Source of the DNA: Tuctoria greenei
Lineage: Eukaryota; Streptophyta; Magnoliopsida; Poales; Poaceae
Reading direction: 5' to 3'
Assembly: GCA_036927565.1 (NCBI GenBank)
Contig: JAYESD010000008.1
Coordinates: forward strand, 124,151,498 to 124,215,497
Length of the DNA: 64,000 nucleotides
Numbering within the stretch: the first letter of the stretch is position 1; every line of letters starts with the position of its first letter. A program made the translations under genes and the position numbers. This document shows, piece by piece, positions 9,755-20,199 of this stretch. The notes beneath the pieces are model-generated. The model worked only from the letters and a program-made list of their open reading frames with translations, was not told the origin of the DNA and did not search any database.

Positions 9755-10598
9755 TCAATCTAAATTGTACCGTCCTGCTTGCTCCCGAACACATCTCTTA
9801 TATTCCGCTGGATCCTGAAAATATTGACATTATTTAAATTAACAAATGTCGAAGGAGGAATGAATAACCTACATTGGTCACTAAGTCAAAGTGTCATCTA
9901 ACCTTGATAAGTAGATTATAGCAATCATTTTCAACATCAGGCACATTTGGCTGATGCAGCAAACGCTGAACTTCAAGTAGTATAGTTTTGATTATAAAAG
10001 CACTGCACCACCCCTACGAAATATAATTTAAGCAATATAAGAAACCAGTTTAAATAAGTTCGACAACAATTATAAGTAATAATTACATGAACAAAATAGG
10101 TCTATCTTACAGTCTCTTGATCAAGAATCCCGATGCAGAGTGCTCCCGAACGATGGACATTTGGGTGGAAGAACCCAATTGGAAAGGTGCATCTTGGAGG
10201 CACCAAGGGATAGTCCTCAGAGAAGGAGATTGTCAGGGGGTAGTAACCATCTTCCCATTCAGTCTGCAAAAGAAATTTATTAATAGGAGGACGATGGTTA
10301 AACTCATATTGTGCTTGTTCTTCATGACTTACCCCTTCTTTACCGGGGACGATGCACTGCCACTTCAATAAATCTCCCGATTCAGGCTTCGCAGAGAAAC
10401 CCTACGCGGAGAAATTGAAAATACCAAAAACAAATAAGACGGAAAAACAAACTACGTACAGTTAAGTTCATCAGTCCATTACAGATACGTATGTATATAC
10501 AACCATGTGACCGGTGTGCCATATGTACATACATGGAGATGGTTCTTGCGCCACGCCAAGCGCTCCTCCTTCAATCGGCTACGCGCCCGAGACATCAT
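9755..10598 (-). CDS. SCE1: SUMO-conjugating enzyme E2 (UBC9/SCE1-like), five exons, captured by CACTA-2
   Basis: The exons on the minus strand are 10533-10598, 10333-10401, 10111-10263, 9903-10013 and 9755-9814. All four introns (131, 69, 97 and 88 bp) are GT-AG, and the joined frame is open for 152 codons, close to the roughly 160 aa usual for SUMO E2. E2 enzymes take SUMO from the E1 and pass it to target lysines. Visible UBC9 features are the N-terminal helix (LKEERLAWRKNH, residues 9-20), PGKEG, PP at 67-68, the HPN motif at 78-80, catalytic Cys at 88 (SGALCIGIL, codon 10135-10137), GW at 97-98, QPN at 117-119, an acidic residue at 122 where UBC9 has its catalytic Asp, and DPAEYKR near the end. 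Unusual changes are His-Arg where UBC9 has Tyr-Pro just after HPN, and Cys after GW in place of Arg. Exon 1 may start at either of two adjacent ATGs (10596-10598 or 10593-10595). Intron 2 is a multiple of three without a stop, so its retention keeps the frame open. Introns show DNA-level capture rather than retroposition. Confidence 0.85.
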
Positions 10599-10710
10599 TA
10601 TCTGAAAGACCAAACTTCCAAATTATTGAGTCCAAACGCATATGTACACAAATGCAAAAGGACACAATCCATATACCAACATTGTTCTAAGTTGATTTCA
10701 GAAGATACAA

Positions 10711-10728
10711 ATATATACAATATATATC
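10711..10728 (-). promoter_or_regulatory. Possible TATA boxes upstream of the E2 gene
   Basis: On the minus strand two TATATAT stretches lie 113-130 bp upstream of the E2 ATG, overlapping the last codons and stop of the TNPD frame. A splice-acceptor-like TTTGGTCTTTCAG also ends 2-3 bases before the E2 ATG, so the E2 could instead be spliced into a TNPD read-through transcript. Both readings are inference. Confidence 0.3.
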
Positions 10729-13145
10729 ATCTCGCATTGCTATATACATTTTTTCCAGCATTGACATCTTCTCGCATATAGGGTTTCAAATTCTTTTTAA
10801 TGCTTCTCTCTACGCGCTTGATGTTTTCTGGTTGGGTGAAAAGGTACATCTCTTCATACTGATTATATTCCTCTTCATTATCTCCCACATTCTCAACCCC
10901 AACAATATTTTGCTTTCCAGAAACAACTACGTGCAACTTCTCAGTTTCTGGATCTTGAACATAAAAAACTTGTGCAACATTATCGGCGAGAACCCACAGG
11001 TCATCTTTGTAACCCACTTTATTCAAGTCTACCAGTGTCAGCTCGTAATTGTCCACTTTCAAACCATCAGGATGTTTGACCCATTGGCACTTAAATACGG
11101 GCATTACCATTCTTTCGCTATAATCGAGTTCCCATATTTCCTCTATGAACCCGAAGTATGTGGTCTTCTGCCCTTGTGAATCATAAGCCTCAATACGAAC
11201 ACCACTATTTTGTGCAACACTCTTACCGTCTTTTTCTTTAGTGTAAAATGTGTAACCATTGATGTCATATGCTTGCCATGATGTTACCAAAGCAGATGGA
11301 CCAGAAGCTAACTTATTCATTGTTGCCTCTTCTATAGTGTTTCTGTATGATATATTTTTGTCCATTAACCATTCTGTGAAACATCTTCTGTGCTCTTTCA
11401 TGATCGAGTCCTCTGTGCGGTCTTGGTTTTTATCACGAAGCTCAATTTGGTGTTCCTCGATGTACGGCTCAGATATTGCGAGCTGTTGTAGTACACCAAA
11501 ATGTGCACGGTGTACATTCTTGTAATATTGAACAATAAAAGTTTTCTGAACCACTTTGCCTCTCCCACGTAGTCTACCCTCATGTATCGGTATAGACACA
11601 CCTATCGATTTTCCATCTTTGATGTAATCAGCGCAACCCTCAATCACTTCTTCAGTGGTGTATCCTTCCATAATTGAACCCTCTGGGTGAGCACGGTTCC
11701 GCACATAACCTTTTAATACTCCTAAATATCTCTCCAACGAAAACATATGATGTAAATATAGTGGCCCCAATGCTTTTATCTGATCAACAAGATGTATGAT
11801 TAGGTGTACTTGCATATCAAAAAAGGATGGTGGGAAACACATCTCAAGCTTGCACATTGTCTCGATGATGTATGTTTTCAGATAGTCTAAATCTTCACGT
11901 GCTATCACCTTTTGTGATACTGCATTGAAGAAGTAACACAAACGTGTGATGACAACTTTTATATGCTCAGGTTTGATTACTCTTATTGCAATGGCAAGGA
12001 AAATTGTCATCATCATGTGACAGTCGTGAGAATTATAACCGAATAAAGACAAGTCTTTCATCGAGACTAGTTTGAGGATATTGGATGAGAAACTTGTGGG
12101 CACTTTGATCCCACCCAAGCATTCACAAATTGCTTTTTTCTCTTCTAGCGTCAAGTTGTAGCCGGCTGGGGGAAGGTAATGCTTCCCGTTCGTCTTTTCT
12201 ACTGGATGAAGCTCTGGTCTCAAATCAAGATTTACTAGGTCCATACGTGAATTTAATCCGTCCTTTTTTTCCTTGGCATGTCCAGCAAGGTCCCAATGAT
12301 GCTGTCAAATACATTCTTTGTAACGTGCATCAAATCAATACTATGGCAAAATTCCAGATTCTTCCAATAGGAAGATACTTGAAAAAAATTGATTGTTTCT
12401 TGAAAGCCATGTCACTTGTATCATCCAAAGATGTACTTTTCTTTCTCTTAATTTCTTTACTAGTTTTTCCCTTACCGAAAGCAATATGAATGTTCTTGAC
12501 CATTTCAAACACAAGTTTTCCACTGTAAGGTTTCGGTGCAGTATCTTTTTCGATTTTGTTATCAAATTGTTCTTTCATCTTCCTATACGTGTGTGTATCT
12601 GTCAAGAACCGTTGATGTCTCATGTACACCGTCTTTCTAGATGAAGTGAGGTATAGAAATCCAGTTCTATCCACGCACCTAACGCAACCTTTCTTCTCTT
12701 TCATTTGTCCCGATAATGTAACTAGTCCGGGATAATCATGTACGGTAACGAATATCATTGCTCTTAGCGTGAAATACTCCCGCTTGTACTCATCCCATGT
12801 ACGTACCTCTTCATTCTACAATTTCGCCATACCTTCCATTAAAGGTTCCAAGAACACATCAATTTCAATACCGGGTTGTTTTGGACCTTGGATAAGAACA
12901 GATAATAAGATATATTTCCTTTTGTGACACAACCACGTCGGTAGGTTGTACATAGTTAAGACCACGGACCATGTGCTGTGTATGCTCCTTTTTTCACCAA
13001 ACGGATTCATTCCATCTGTACCCAAGGCAAACCTCACATTTCTGATTTCCTTCGCAAATTTTGGATACTGAATATCAAAATTTTTCCACTGTGTTGCATC
13101 ATCAGGGTGTCGTATATGTTTTTCATTCTTCTTGCGTTGACAAGT
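10727..13145 (-). pseudogene. CACTA-2 TNPD transposase (Tnp2, DUF4218, DUF4216), decayed and 5'-truncated
   Basis: Homology starts at the right with a Tnp2 (Transposase_21) core: KHIRHPDDATQW, GTDGMNPFG, STWSVVLTMYNLPTWL and LIQGPKQPG. A TAG interrupts the frame at 12816-12818, just before NEEVRTWDEY. A one-base deletion lies near 12372 (before the YWK motif) and another near 12290. From 12244 an open frame of 505 codons carries DUF4218 (PPAGYNLTLEEKKAI, NSHDCHMMM, PPSFFDMQVHLIIHL, NRAHPEGSI) and then DUF4216 (VAQNSGVRIEA, KCQWVKHPDG, VFYVQDP). The N-terminal part of TNPD is missing beyond 13145. This is the DDE-type transposase of CACTA elements; here it cannot give a full product. Confidence 0.85.
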
Positions 13146-13171
13146 TTTATATGACATTTCTTGTATTACAG

Positions 13172-13808
13172 CGCTTGGCGGTTTTACGCGGAACAGCTTG
13201 GCGGTCAGAGACCTCCTAATACGAATGCATTGGACATTAAAACGTATTATGCTTGTCCGAAGCAGCCTGCTGGGAGTGTCTTATGCGGGTATTATGTATG
13301 TGAGCATCTTCGGACCGCCGGCGTATATAGAGTGAATCGTGAGGATGTAAGTTATCCTTAATGTCGATACCTTATTTTCTTACTTTTGTGTTTCATTTTC
13401 ATTGTAACTAGCATAGTTTAATGCTTATATTCTCTGCTATTCAATATTACCAGAAACATTATTTTCATATTTTGATTCCAACTTCAAAATTCAATTGCTC
13501 ATAGTATAACTGCTCCAAAAATACCAACTAAATTCCTGTATACTCTCACTTTGATCTATAATTTGAGATTGTTCAAACCAACACATTCTAAACCTTGTTA
13601 TGTGTTATATTGCAGCACACGAAGAATCTGAACGAAGAATGGCCGGTTTGTAGAAGTATTCCTGGTGGAGGAGCCGACAGAATTGCTTCTGAACTCTATC
13701 AGTTCATTCGTCGCGAAATTTTGCACAAAAGGGAAGTTCTTTGATGAGAATTGTGCAGCAGCTGATGTGCCAGAACTTTGCGACTATGCCAATAAAAACA
13801 GTTTTTAG
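13172..13808 (+). pseudogene. Ulp1-domain fragment (last two exons), duplicate
   Basis: The exons are 13172-13346 and 13616-13808, homologous to 7726-7900 and 8170-8364. The Gln and Cys of the protease site are still present (KQPAGSVLCGYYVC). The last exon has lost two bases near 13733 (AAAAGGGAAG for AAAACGGGGAAG), which shifts the frame before the natural stop. The exons bearing His and Asp are absent, so no protease can be made. Confidence 0.85.
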
Positions 13809-14029
13809 TGAAAACTTGTAAACTTTGAGATGAATTATATGTGTAACTTGTACATATGTATATTGTTTTAGTGAAATTGACTTCTGTGATGATAATATTG
13901 TTGACTTTTGTTCTGTGATGATATTGTTGACTTTTGTTCTGTGATGATATTGTTGTTTTTTGTTCTGTGATTATATTGAATTGACCTAGAAATTAGAAAT
14001 AACAGCAGTAGTACTGCATAGGTTATACC

Positions 14030-14836
14030 TTATCACAAGCGGTTATTAACCAACGCCTAGGCACGTCTGTGAAAAACAATTATCATAGGCGGCTAGATAC
14101 AAGTAAAGAACCATCTATGATAACCTAATTTTCACAGGCGGTGACTGTTATGGCAGAAATCGGCTGCGTTAAAAGGTCTTCATAGACGGCTGTTGTTGGT
14201 AAATGTCCGACTGTGATAACACCATTACCACAGGCGGTTAGTTATACTTCAATACCCGTCTATGATAAGACATTTATCACAGGCGGTTATTTATGCTGCA
14301 AGACCACGTCTGTGATAAAGTATCTTCACAGACGGCTACACTAAGTAAATAACCGCCTATGATAATTTATCTTCACAGGCGACTAGCCTAAGTAAAGAAC
14401 CGCCTATGATAATCAGTCTTCACAGGCGGTTAGTTATGCTTCAATACCCGTCTGTGATAACACATTTATCACAGGCGGTTATTTATGCTGCAAGACCACG
14501 TCTGTGATAAAGTATCTTCACAGGCGGCTAGCCTAAGTAAAGAACCGCCTATGATAATCAGTCTTCACAGGCGGTTAGTTATGCTTCGATACCCGTCTGT
14601 GATAAGGCATTTATCACAGGCGGTTATTTATGTTGTACGACCCGTCTGTGATAAAATATCTTCACAGACGGCTAGCCTGAGTAAAGAACCATCTATGATA
14701 ATATATCTTCACAGGCGGTATCATTTCCCCGCCTGTGAAATTGCTGATTATCACAGACTCTTCGTTTCAGGCGGTTTTAAAGTCGTCTGTGGTAATAGGT
14801 TTGGAGCCGTCTGTGATGAGGCTTATTGTAGCAGTG
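14030..14836. repeat. CACTA-1-type subterminal repeats and terminus, second copy
   Basis: About eighteen CACAGGCGG/CACAGACGG units are arranged as in 8565-9223, with an internal duplication of the block GGTTAGTTATGCTTCAATAC...CACGTCTGTGATAAAGTATC (14270-14530). The terminus carries one substitution relative to the first copy (TAGCAGTG for TAGTAGTG). Confidence 0.8.
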
Positions 14837-14973
14837 TACCGTGACACGAGTTCAAACGGTCCGCACTACATGTGGCCTCGTCCGACCCATTACACACTGA
14901 ACCTGGCTGAATTTAAACACAACTCGACATCAAAGCAAACTAGACAAACAACTTGATTAAAACAAACATTTCA
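14837..14973 (-). repeat. Copia-1 3' LTR remnant
   Basis: It matches 19486-19620 (GAGTTCAAACGGTC, GACCCATTACACA, TGAATTTAAACACAACTCGACA). It ends TTTCA at 14973, directly before the pyrimidine run CCTCCTTT, which is the polypurine tract of the minus-strand element. Confidence 0.8.
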
Positions 14974-14994
14974 CCTCCTTTAATCTAGTTGGAC

Positions 14995-17900
14995 ACGTAC
15001 CACGTTCATCCTTTGTCCGTTCTCCACAAACTTTACTCTGCCCAGTGCTTTTGTTAGTATATCAGCCACTTGTGCATCAGTGCTCACATGATCTAGCTCA
15101 ACTCTTTCTTCTTTGGCACACTGATGAATATACTGAAACCTTGTATCAATGTGCTTCACCCTTCCACGGAATTTTGGATTCTTGCTCAGCTAAAGTGCTG
15201 CTTTGTTATCCACATCAGTATGAACTTCTTCATTTTTGAACTTGGCATGTCAGTCAGCAAATGACACAACCACAACCCCTAGCAAGTAGCTGTGTCAGCT
15301 GCTATATACTCAGCTTCACACGAAGATAATGCGATAACTCTCTGCTTTTGAGAGCTCCAAGTAACAAGATTTCAACAAGGCAAAAGGCCACCCCAGTGGT
15401 GCTCTTCATGTCATCTATGTCCCCAGTCAAGTCGCTTTCAGAGAAACCTACAAGCTTCAGACTCCTCCCACAAGAGTATATGCAACCATAGTCATATGTT
15501 CCTGCTATATACCTCAGTATCCGTTTCATAGCACCCCAATGTGCTTCAGTTGTTGACTTCATGAACCTACTCACCATACCCATAGAGTAAGCAATATTTG
15601 GTCTGGTGTTAACAAGGTATCTAAGGCATCCAATGATACTCCAGTATCTGTTAGCATCCATTTGCCTGGAACCATCTGTTTAGCTAAGATGTAAGTGTTG
15701 TTCCATGGGTGTCATTGGAGTTGCATCCCTTTATGTATGTAATTTCCAATACCTTCAGTGCATATGCCTTTTGACAAAGAAACTTTTCTCCCTTGAGCTG
15801 TTTTACCTCTATGCCAAGATAGTAACTCAGTTTCCCAAGGTCACTCATTTTGAAGCTTTGTTTCATCTCTGTCTTGAAACTCTGAATAATATCAGCAGTA
15901 GGAACACATATTATCAGATCATCCACATATACACCAATGAGTAACAGACTGCCACCTTCTCCTCTCCTATACAGAGCATGCTCAACTTCACTTTCGATAA
16001 AACCCAGTGAATTCAACTCTTGATCAAGTCTGGCATACCACGTCCTTGGAGCCTGTCGAAGACCATAAAGTGCTTTCTTCAGTTTTAGAACTTGTCAGGG
16101 TTTTCTTCATCAATAAAACCTGGTGGCTGAAGAACATACACAACCTCCCCAATATCCCCATTTAAGAAGGTCAACTTCACATTCATGTGATGAACTTCTC
16201 ACTGCTTATTTGCTGCAAATTCTAGAAGCACTCTGACTGTTTGAAGCCTGGTCGCAGAAGCAAAGATCTCTTCAAAGTCTATTTCCTGTTTTTGAGCATA
16301 ACCTTTCACCACTATTCTTGCCTTGTGTTTCACAATCCTTCCATCAGAGTTTTTCTTCACTTTGTACACCCACTTCAAGTCTATGGCGTTGTGACTTGAG
16401 AGGAGCTCTGCAAGTGCCCAAGTGTTGTTATCCTGTATTGCCTTCATCTCCTCAACCATGGCATTGTACCACTCTCTTTGCTCCAAGGCTTGATCAACAC
16501 TTGTTGGCTCCTCTGCAGTTAACAGACACAAAGCTGAATATTCAGGAGTTTGTATCTACTCTATTGTGTCAATCAAGTCTATCAGTCTGCGAAACCCTTG
16601 TTGCACCCCCTCTGAGTCAACCTTCTCACCCGTAGGGGCTGTTGCCCAGTTCACACCAGCCACTGGTGGAGTTTCTTCCTCATTCAGAAGTGTCCAGGGT
16701 GAGTTGGGAATAGCTCGTGGACTGTCAGCTTTAATGTTTGGCATTTCTAGTGTTTATGTCCAGTGTACACTGAAAATTGAATACGTTTCTCCTACCCCTG
16801 CCTCTACCTAACACGAGTTCCAAGGCCTCTTTTCATCAAACTTTATGTCCCTTAACACAATGATTTTCTCATTGACTGGATCATAAACTTTTTAGGCCTT
16901 CAAGCATGGTTCATAACCCAAGAACACACCTTGCACTGATCTGTCAGACAAATTTGTGACTGATGGCCGTCTCTTCTTTGCATATGCAGTGCACCCAAAT
17001 GTTCTCATGTGTTTGACTGAAGGTTTTCTCCAAATCCATGATTCATATGGTGTCTTCCCTTCTAATCTTCTTGTTGGTGATTGGTTCAAAACATACACAA
17101 CTGTTTTGACCGCCTCTCCCCAAAAACATGCTAGCATTTTCATACCTTTCAACATGCATCTACCATTTCAATCACTGTCTGATTACTTCTCTCAACCACA
17201 CCATTTTGTTGTGGGTTATATAGTGCAATTATGAAGTGTCTTATCCCCTGACTTCCAAGATAAGTAGTGAACTCCATTGAATTAAACTCACCTCCGTGCC
17301 TATCCTGAATGCCTCTAGTCTTCATCCTTTATCTCTCTCAGCCTGAGCCTTCATAATTTTAAAGTACTGAAATGCATCACTTTTACCAGTCAGAAGCTCC
17401 ACCCACATGAACCTACTATAGTCATCCATAATGAATAAGAAAAACTTCTTGCCACCCAGGGTAGGTGCTTCTATATGTCCACACAAATAACTATGTAAAA
17501 GGTCCAACCCTTTCTCCGCTCAATATTCAGACATCTTAGGGAATGGCCTTCTATGCCGTTCCCCAACACACAACTGTCACAAACCTGATCAACATGGTTT
17601 ATGATAGGGACACCAACATCCTTCCTTTTCTTCCCTAAATCACACAATGCTCTGAAGTTTATATGCCCAAACCGTGCATGCCAAAGCCATGCATGCTACA
17701 TCATCCACTTTGCTCATCATACAGACTAGCTGAATGGGGTTCAGTCTTGCTACGAACAACCTTTTAGTTGTACGTGGTGTCTTGATCAGCATATCTCCAC
17801 TGTGATCATATAGATTATGAAAACCACCTTCCAGCACAACCTTGCATCCCCTTTCCTCCATTTTTCCTAAACTCATGATGTTGCTTCTCAGCTTGGGTAT

Positions 17901-19153
17901 GAAATATACTTCTGCAAGTATTCTATGCTCTTGCTGGCGACCTTGGAACACCACAGAGTCCTGGCCACATATCTCCACAAGGGAACCATCTACAAAATGC
18001 ATTGTTCCCTTCAAAGACTCATGAAGAGTTGACAACACTGAGCGTGTACCAGTCATATGACTACTAGCTCTGAAGTCTGGATTCCAATCATGCTTTATTC
18101 CTTCCCCAGGTCTCACTGAATCTTCATTCAAATGATCCTATTGGACAGGCTTACTTGTCTGAACTATCATTGTTGTTATCATTAGAGCAGGCTGAATAGG
18201 GTTCGTCCTCATCATATGGGCTTACTCCATGCACTCACGTTTTGGCTTTCTGCAGTCTTTGTGCTGATGACCCCATATACCACAATTGTGGCACTTTCGC
18301 TTTCTCCTCGGTGTCTCCTATGATGTGAGCTTCACTGAATTGTCACAGCCATCTGATGGAGCTCCTCTCTTGTTTTTCACCAACCCCTTGCTAGTAGCCT
18401 TGTTGCCACTGGTTGATGACTCATGCAAAAGTTTATGTTTGTACCAAACCATCCACTCGTCTTCAACAAGCAACAGAAGTCCAACACTGTCAGTGATCTC
18501 TTTAGTGTTGTCACCGAGCCGTTCGTCTGTTGCACGCAGTCTTCAGACGAGCTCCTCAACAGATATCTTGTTCAATTTGAGTAGAGTCTTGATTGAAAGA
18601 GAAATCTGCATATAGCATGCTGGTACGATGTGAATGAACTTCTTAACAACACGAACTTCTTCAATGGACTCACCAAGTATCCTCAGGCTGCTGGCCAGAC
18701 TAGAAATTCACATGGCAAACTCGTCGAGAGCCTCTCCCTCCTTGACCTCGATGTTCTCGGATTCCTTAAGGATATGTTGTGCGTTCGCCTCGCGCACACG
18801 ACCATCATTTCAATTCTCATACTCCTCACCACCTCCCACGCCTTCTTGGCCATCATCATTGATGTCAACAACATGTGTATGTTGCATGGAACACCCCTGA
18901 GGATGGCCGCCATCGCTAGTCTGTTGTTGCATCATGCGACAATGTTCGACATGACTGCATCCCAAAGCTCCTAAGCCTCAAGGTTTACCTGCATCACAAG
19001 AGTCCATTGGTTGTAGTTGGTGCACGTGAGCATGGGGTAGGCAAGCGAGCTGCCCGATTCCTTGACAACGCGGTCGATGGTGAAAGGGTTGATGATTGCC
19101 CCGTCACTGCCGCCCATCATCTTCGATGGTGGCATCTTCTCACCATCGACCAT
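14995..19153 (-). pseudogene. Copia-1 gag-pol polyprotein, many frameshifts and stops
   Basis: Gag starts near 19153 (MVDGEKMPPSKMMGG, then YPMLTCTNYNQW). A zinc knuckle C-x2-C-x4-H-x4-C (CHNCGIWGHQHKDC) lies at about 18250-18305. The protease at about 18030-18090 reads PDFRASSHMTG, where the usual D-S-G active site has lost Ser and Gly. GAG-pre-integrase follows (FIPKLRSNIMSLGKM). Integrase pieces are at 16892-17507 (FLFIMDDYSRFMWVE; GCTAYAKKRRPS). RT is at 15660-16531 (WVYKVKKNSDG; LLIGVYVDDLIIC). RNase H runs from 15661 to about 14995. Several reading-frame breaks make it non-functional. Confidence 0.85.
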
Positions 19154-19176
19154 CTTCCTGCATCCTCTCAACCTTG

Positions 19177-19188
19177 GCTCTGATACCA
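19177..19188 (-). other. Copia-1 primer-binding site
   Basis: The minus strand reads TGGTATCAGAGC, the plant initiator-tRNA-Met complement, just inside the 5' LTR end. It marks the orientation of the element. Confidence 0.85.
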
Positions 19189-19190
19189 CG

Positions 19191-19620
19191 TGTTGGACCG
19201 TCGACCGCCCTACCACGATGAACTATGGAGCAGTTGCTCCGTGCCCTCAGTGTAGCGACGTACATTGCTTTCACTCAAGAACACAGGCGAGACATGGAAT
19301 GGGTTTTTGCGATTGCATCCAAAATGGCTTTCTCAAGTTTGATCAGTTTTAATATATATGGATTACATCGAGTAACCAAAAGCAAATGGCGTAAGCTAAA
19401 CAGAACACACGATCTCCATGATGCACATTCTAAAAGTGCTCAACAGCCTTGACGCAGTCACCACCTTCGTGCATGTGCGAGATCACCCTGACATGAGTTC
19501 AAACGGTCTGAACTACATGCGGTCTTGTTTGACCTATTACACAGCGACCCTGACTGAATTTAAACACAACTCGACAACAAAGCAAACTAGATAGACAACT
19601 AGATTAAAACTAACATTAAA
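19191..19620 (-). repeat. Copia-1 5' LTR
   Basis: It begins TGTTGG on the + strand next to the PBS and extends to about 19620, where similarity to the left remnant stops. The outer end appears mutated (AAA where the left copy has TCA), so the limit is good to a few bases. Confidence 0.65.
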
Positions 19621-20165
19621 TATATGAACATCAACCCATTCGATAAAAATTCTCAGCACTAATCCACTAATCAACTCAATCAACAAATCCACTAATCCTT
19701 TGAATTTGATGGAGGGGGGCAGGGGAGAGGCACAGAGAACCGAATGGGGGGAGGGGAGCAGAGGGCAGGGGGAGGAGGCTCCTGGGGGGAGGAGGAGCTT
19801 ACCATTGGGCAGCACAACAACGTGGTCGAGTCAGGGCAATGGCAGCCCGAGCAGGGTGCCAGCGGTCAGGGTCGAGGCGGCGGCGAGAGAGGATCAGCAC
19901 GCGAGAGTTGTGTTAGGGTCAAGTGGATCGGGATGAGTATAGGGCTTGTGTACGAAGGTTAGGTCCCTAGTCGTCGTATATAAGGTTAATTTACGACAGT
20001 CAGGTTTCGACCGTCGTTAGTTAAATTTATTTACGATGGTCGGGATCTAACCATTGTAAATTAACCTGTTATTGAGAACAACCAGATTTAGCTGCCATAA
20101 ACAATGTTGTTTATGACGGATGGCCCTATTGTCATCATAAATAACGTAAGTCGTTGTAGATTTAT
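19621..20165. other. GC-rich block and palindromic repeat remnant, unidentified
   Basis: 19690-19940 is very G-rich (GGAGGGG, GGCGGCGGCG) and then drops to AT-rich sequence. 19975-20155 repeats AATTTACGACNGTCGG and its complement (ACCGTCGTTAGTTAAAT, TTTACGATGGTC, CATTGTAAATTAACC), a short inverted-repeat structure like the subterminal part of another DNA transposon. I see no terminus and no credible gene; reading frames in the G-rich block are shadows. Confidence 0.45.
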
Positions 20166-20199
20166 CATTTTACTTATCTTTAAAAGCAATTATAAGTTA

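Larger units (their letters stand above)
9224..13135 (-). mobile_element. CACTA-2, truncated CACTA element carrying a transposase and a SUMO E2 gene
   Basis: Read on the minus strand this element has a TNPD transposase (13145 to 10727), then an E2 gene (10598 to 9755), then a subterminal repeat block (9540 to 9224). Neither terminus is present. The left side stops at the CACTA-1 end at 9223, which suggests CACTA-1 inserted into the subterminal region of CACTA-2. The right side is lost where TNPD is joined to a copy of the CACTA-1 3' half at 13136. The subterminal motif (AACCGTCTGTAATGCAATGAA) differs from that of CACTA-1, so the two belong to different subfamilies. Confidence 0.65.
13136..14836 (+). 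mobile_element. Second copy of the CACTA-1 3' half and right end
   Basis: This is a near-identical copy of 7690-9223, starting inside the intron before Ulp1 exon 5 and running to a CACTA terminus, GGCTTATTGTAGCAGTG, ending at 14836. It has more subterminal units than the first copy (1701 versus 1534 bp). Its left edge has no terminus. It is fused to the TNPD gene of CACTA-2 through the shared bases GTTGACAAGT. The right end abuts a copia LTR at 14837, so this CACTA end inserted into that LTR. Confidence 0.85.
14837..19620 (-). mobile_element. Copia-1, decayed Ty1/copia retrotransposon
   Basis: The internal order on the minus strand is PBS (19177-19188), gag, protease, integrase, RT and RNase H, then a polypurine tract (14974-14985), i.e. 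Ty1/copia. The 5' LTR is at the right. The 3' LTR at the left is cut at 14837 by the CACTA terminus, so this element is older than that CACTA insertion. Confidence 0.85.

Noticed and set aside
10102..10368. Single 88-codon E2-like frame taken as one exon
   Set aside because: It reads through a 69-bp in-frame intron (10264-10332) and into the next donor; the five-exon model fits UBC9 far better.
9755..10598. E2 gene as a processed (reverse-transcribed) pseudogene
   Set aside because: All four introns with GT-AG borders are present and there is no poly-A tail next to it.
10832..11525. Plus-strand frames at 10832-11179 and 11259-11525
   Set aside because: Shadows of the DUF4218/DUF4216 transposase frame on the other strand.
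19700..19962. Gly/Arg-rich frames at 19700-19936 and 19744-19962
   Set aside because: Two overlapping frames of simple composition in a G-rich block; no start context or homology.
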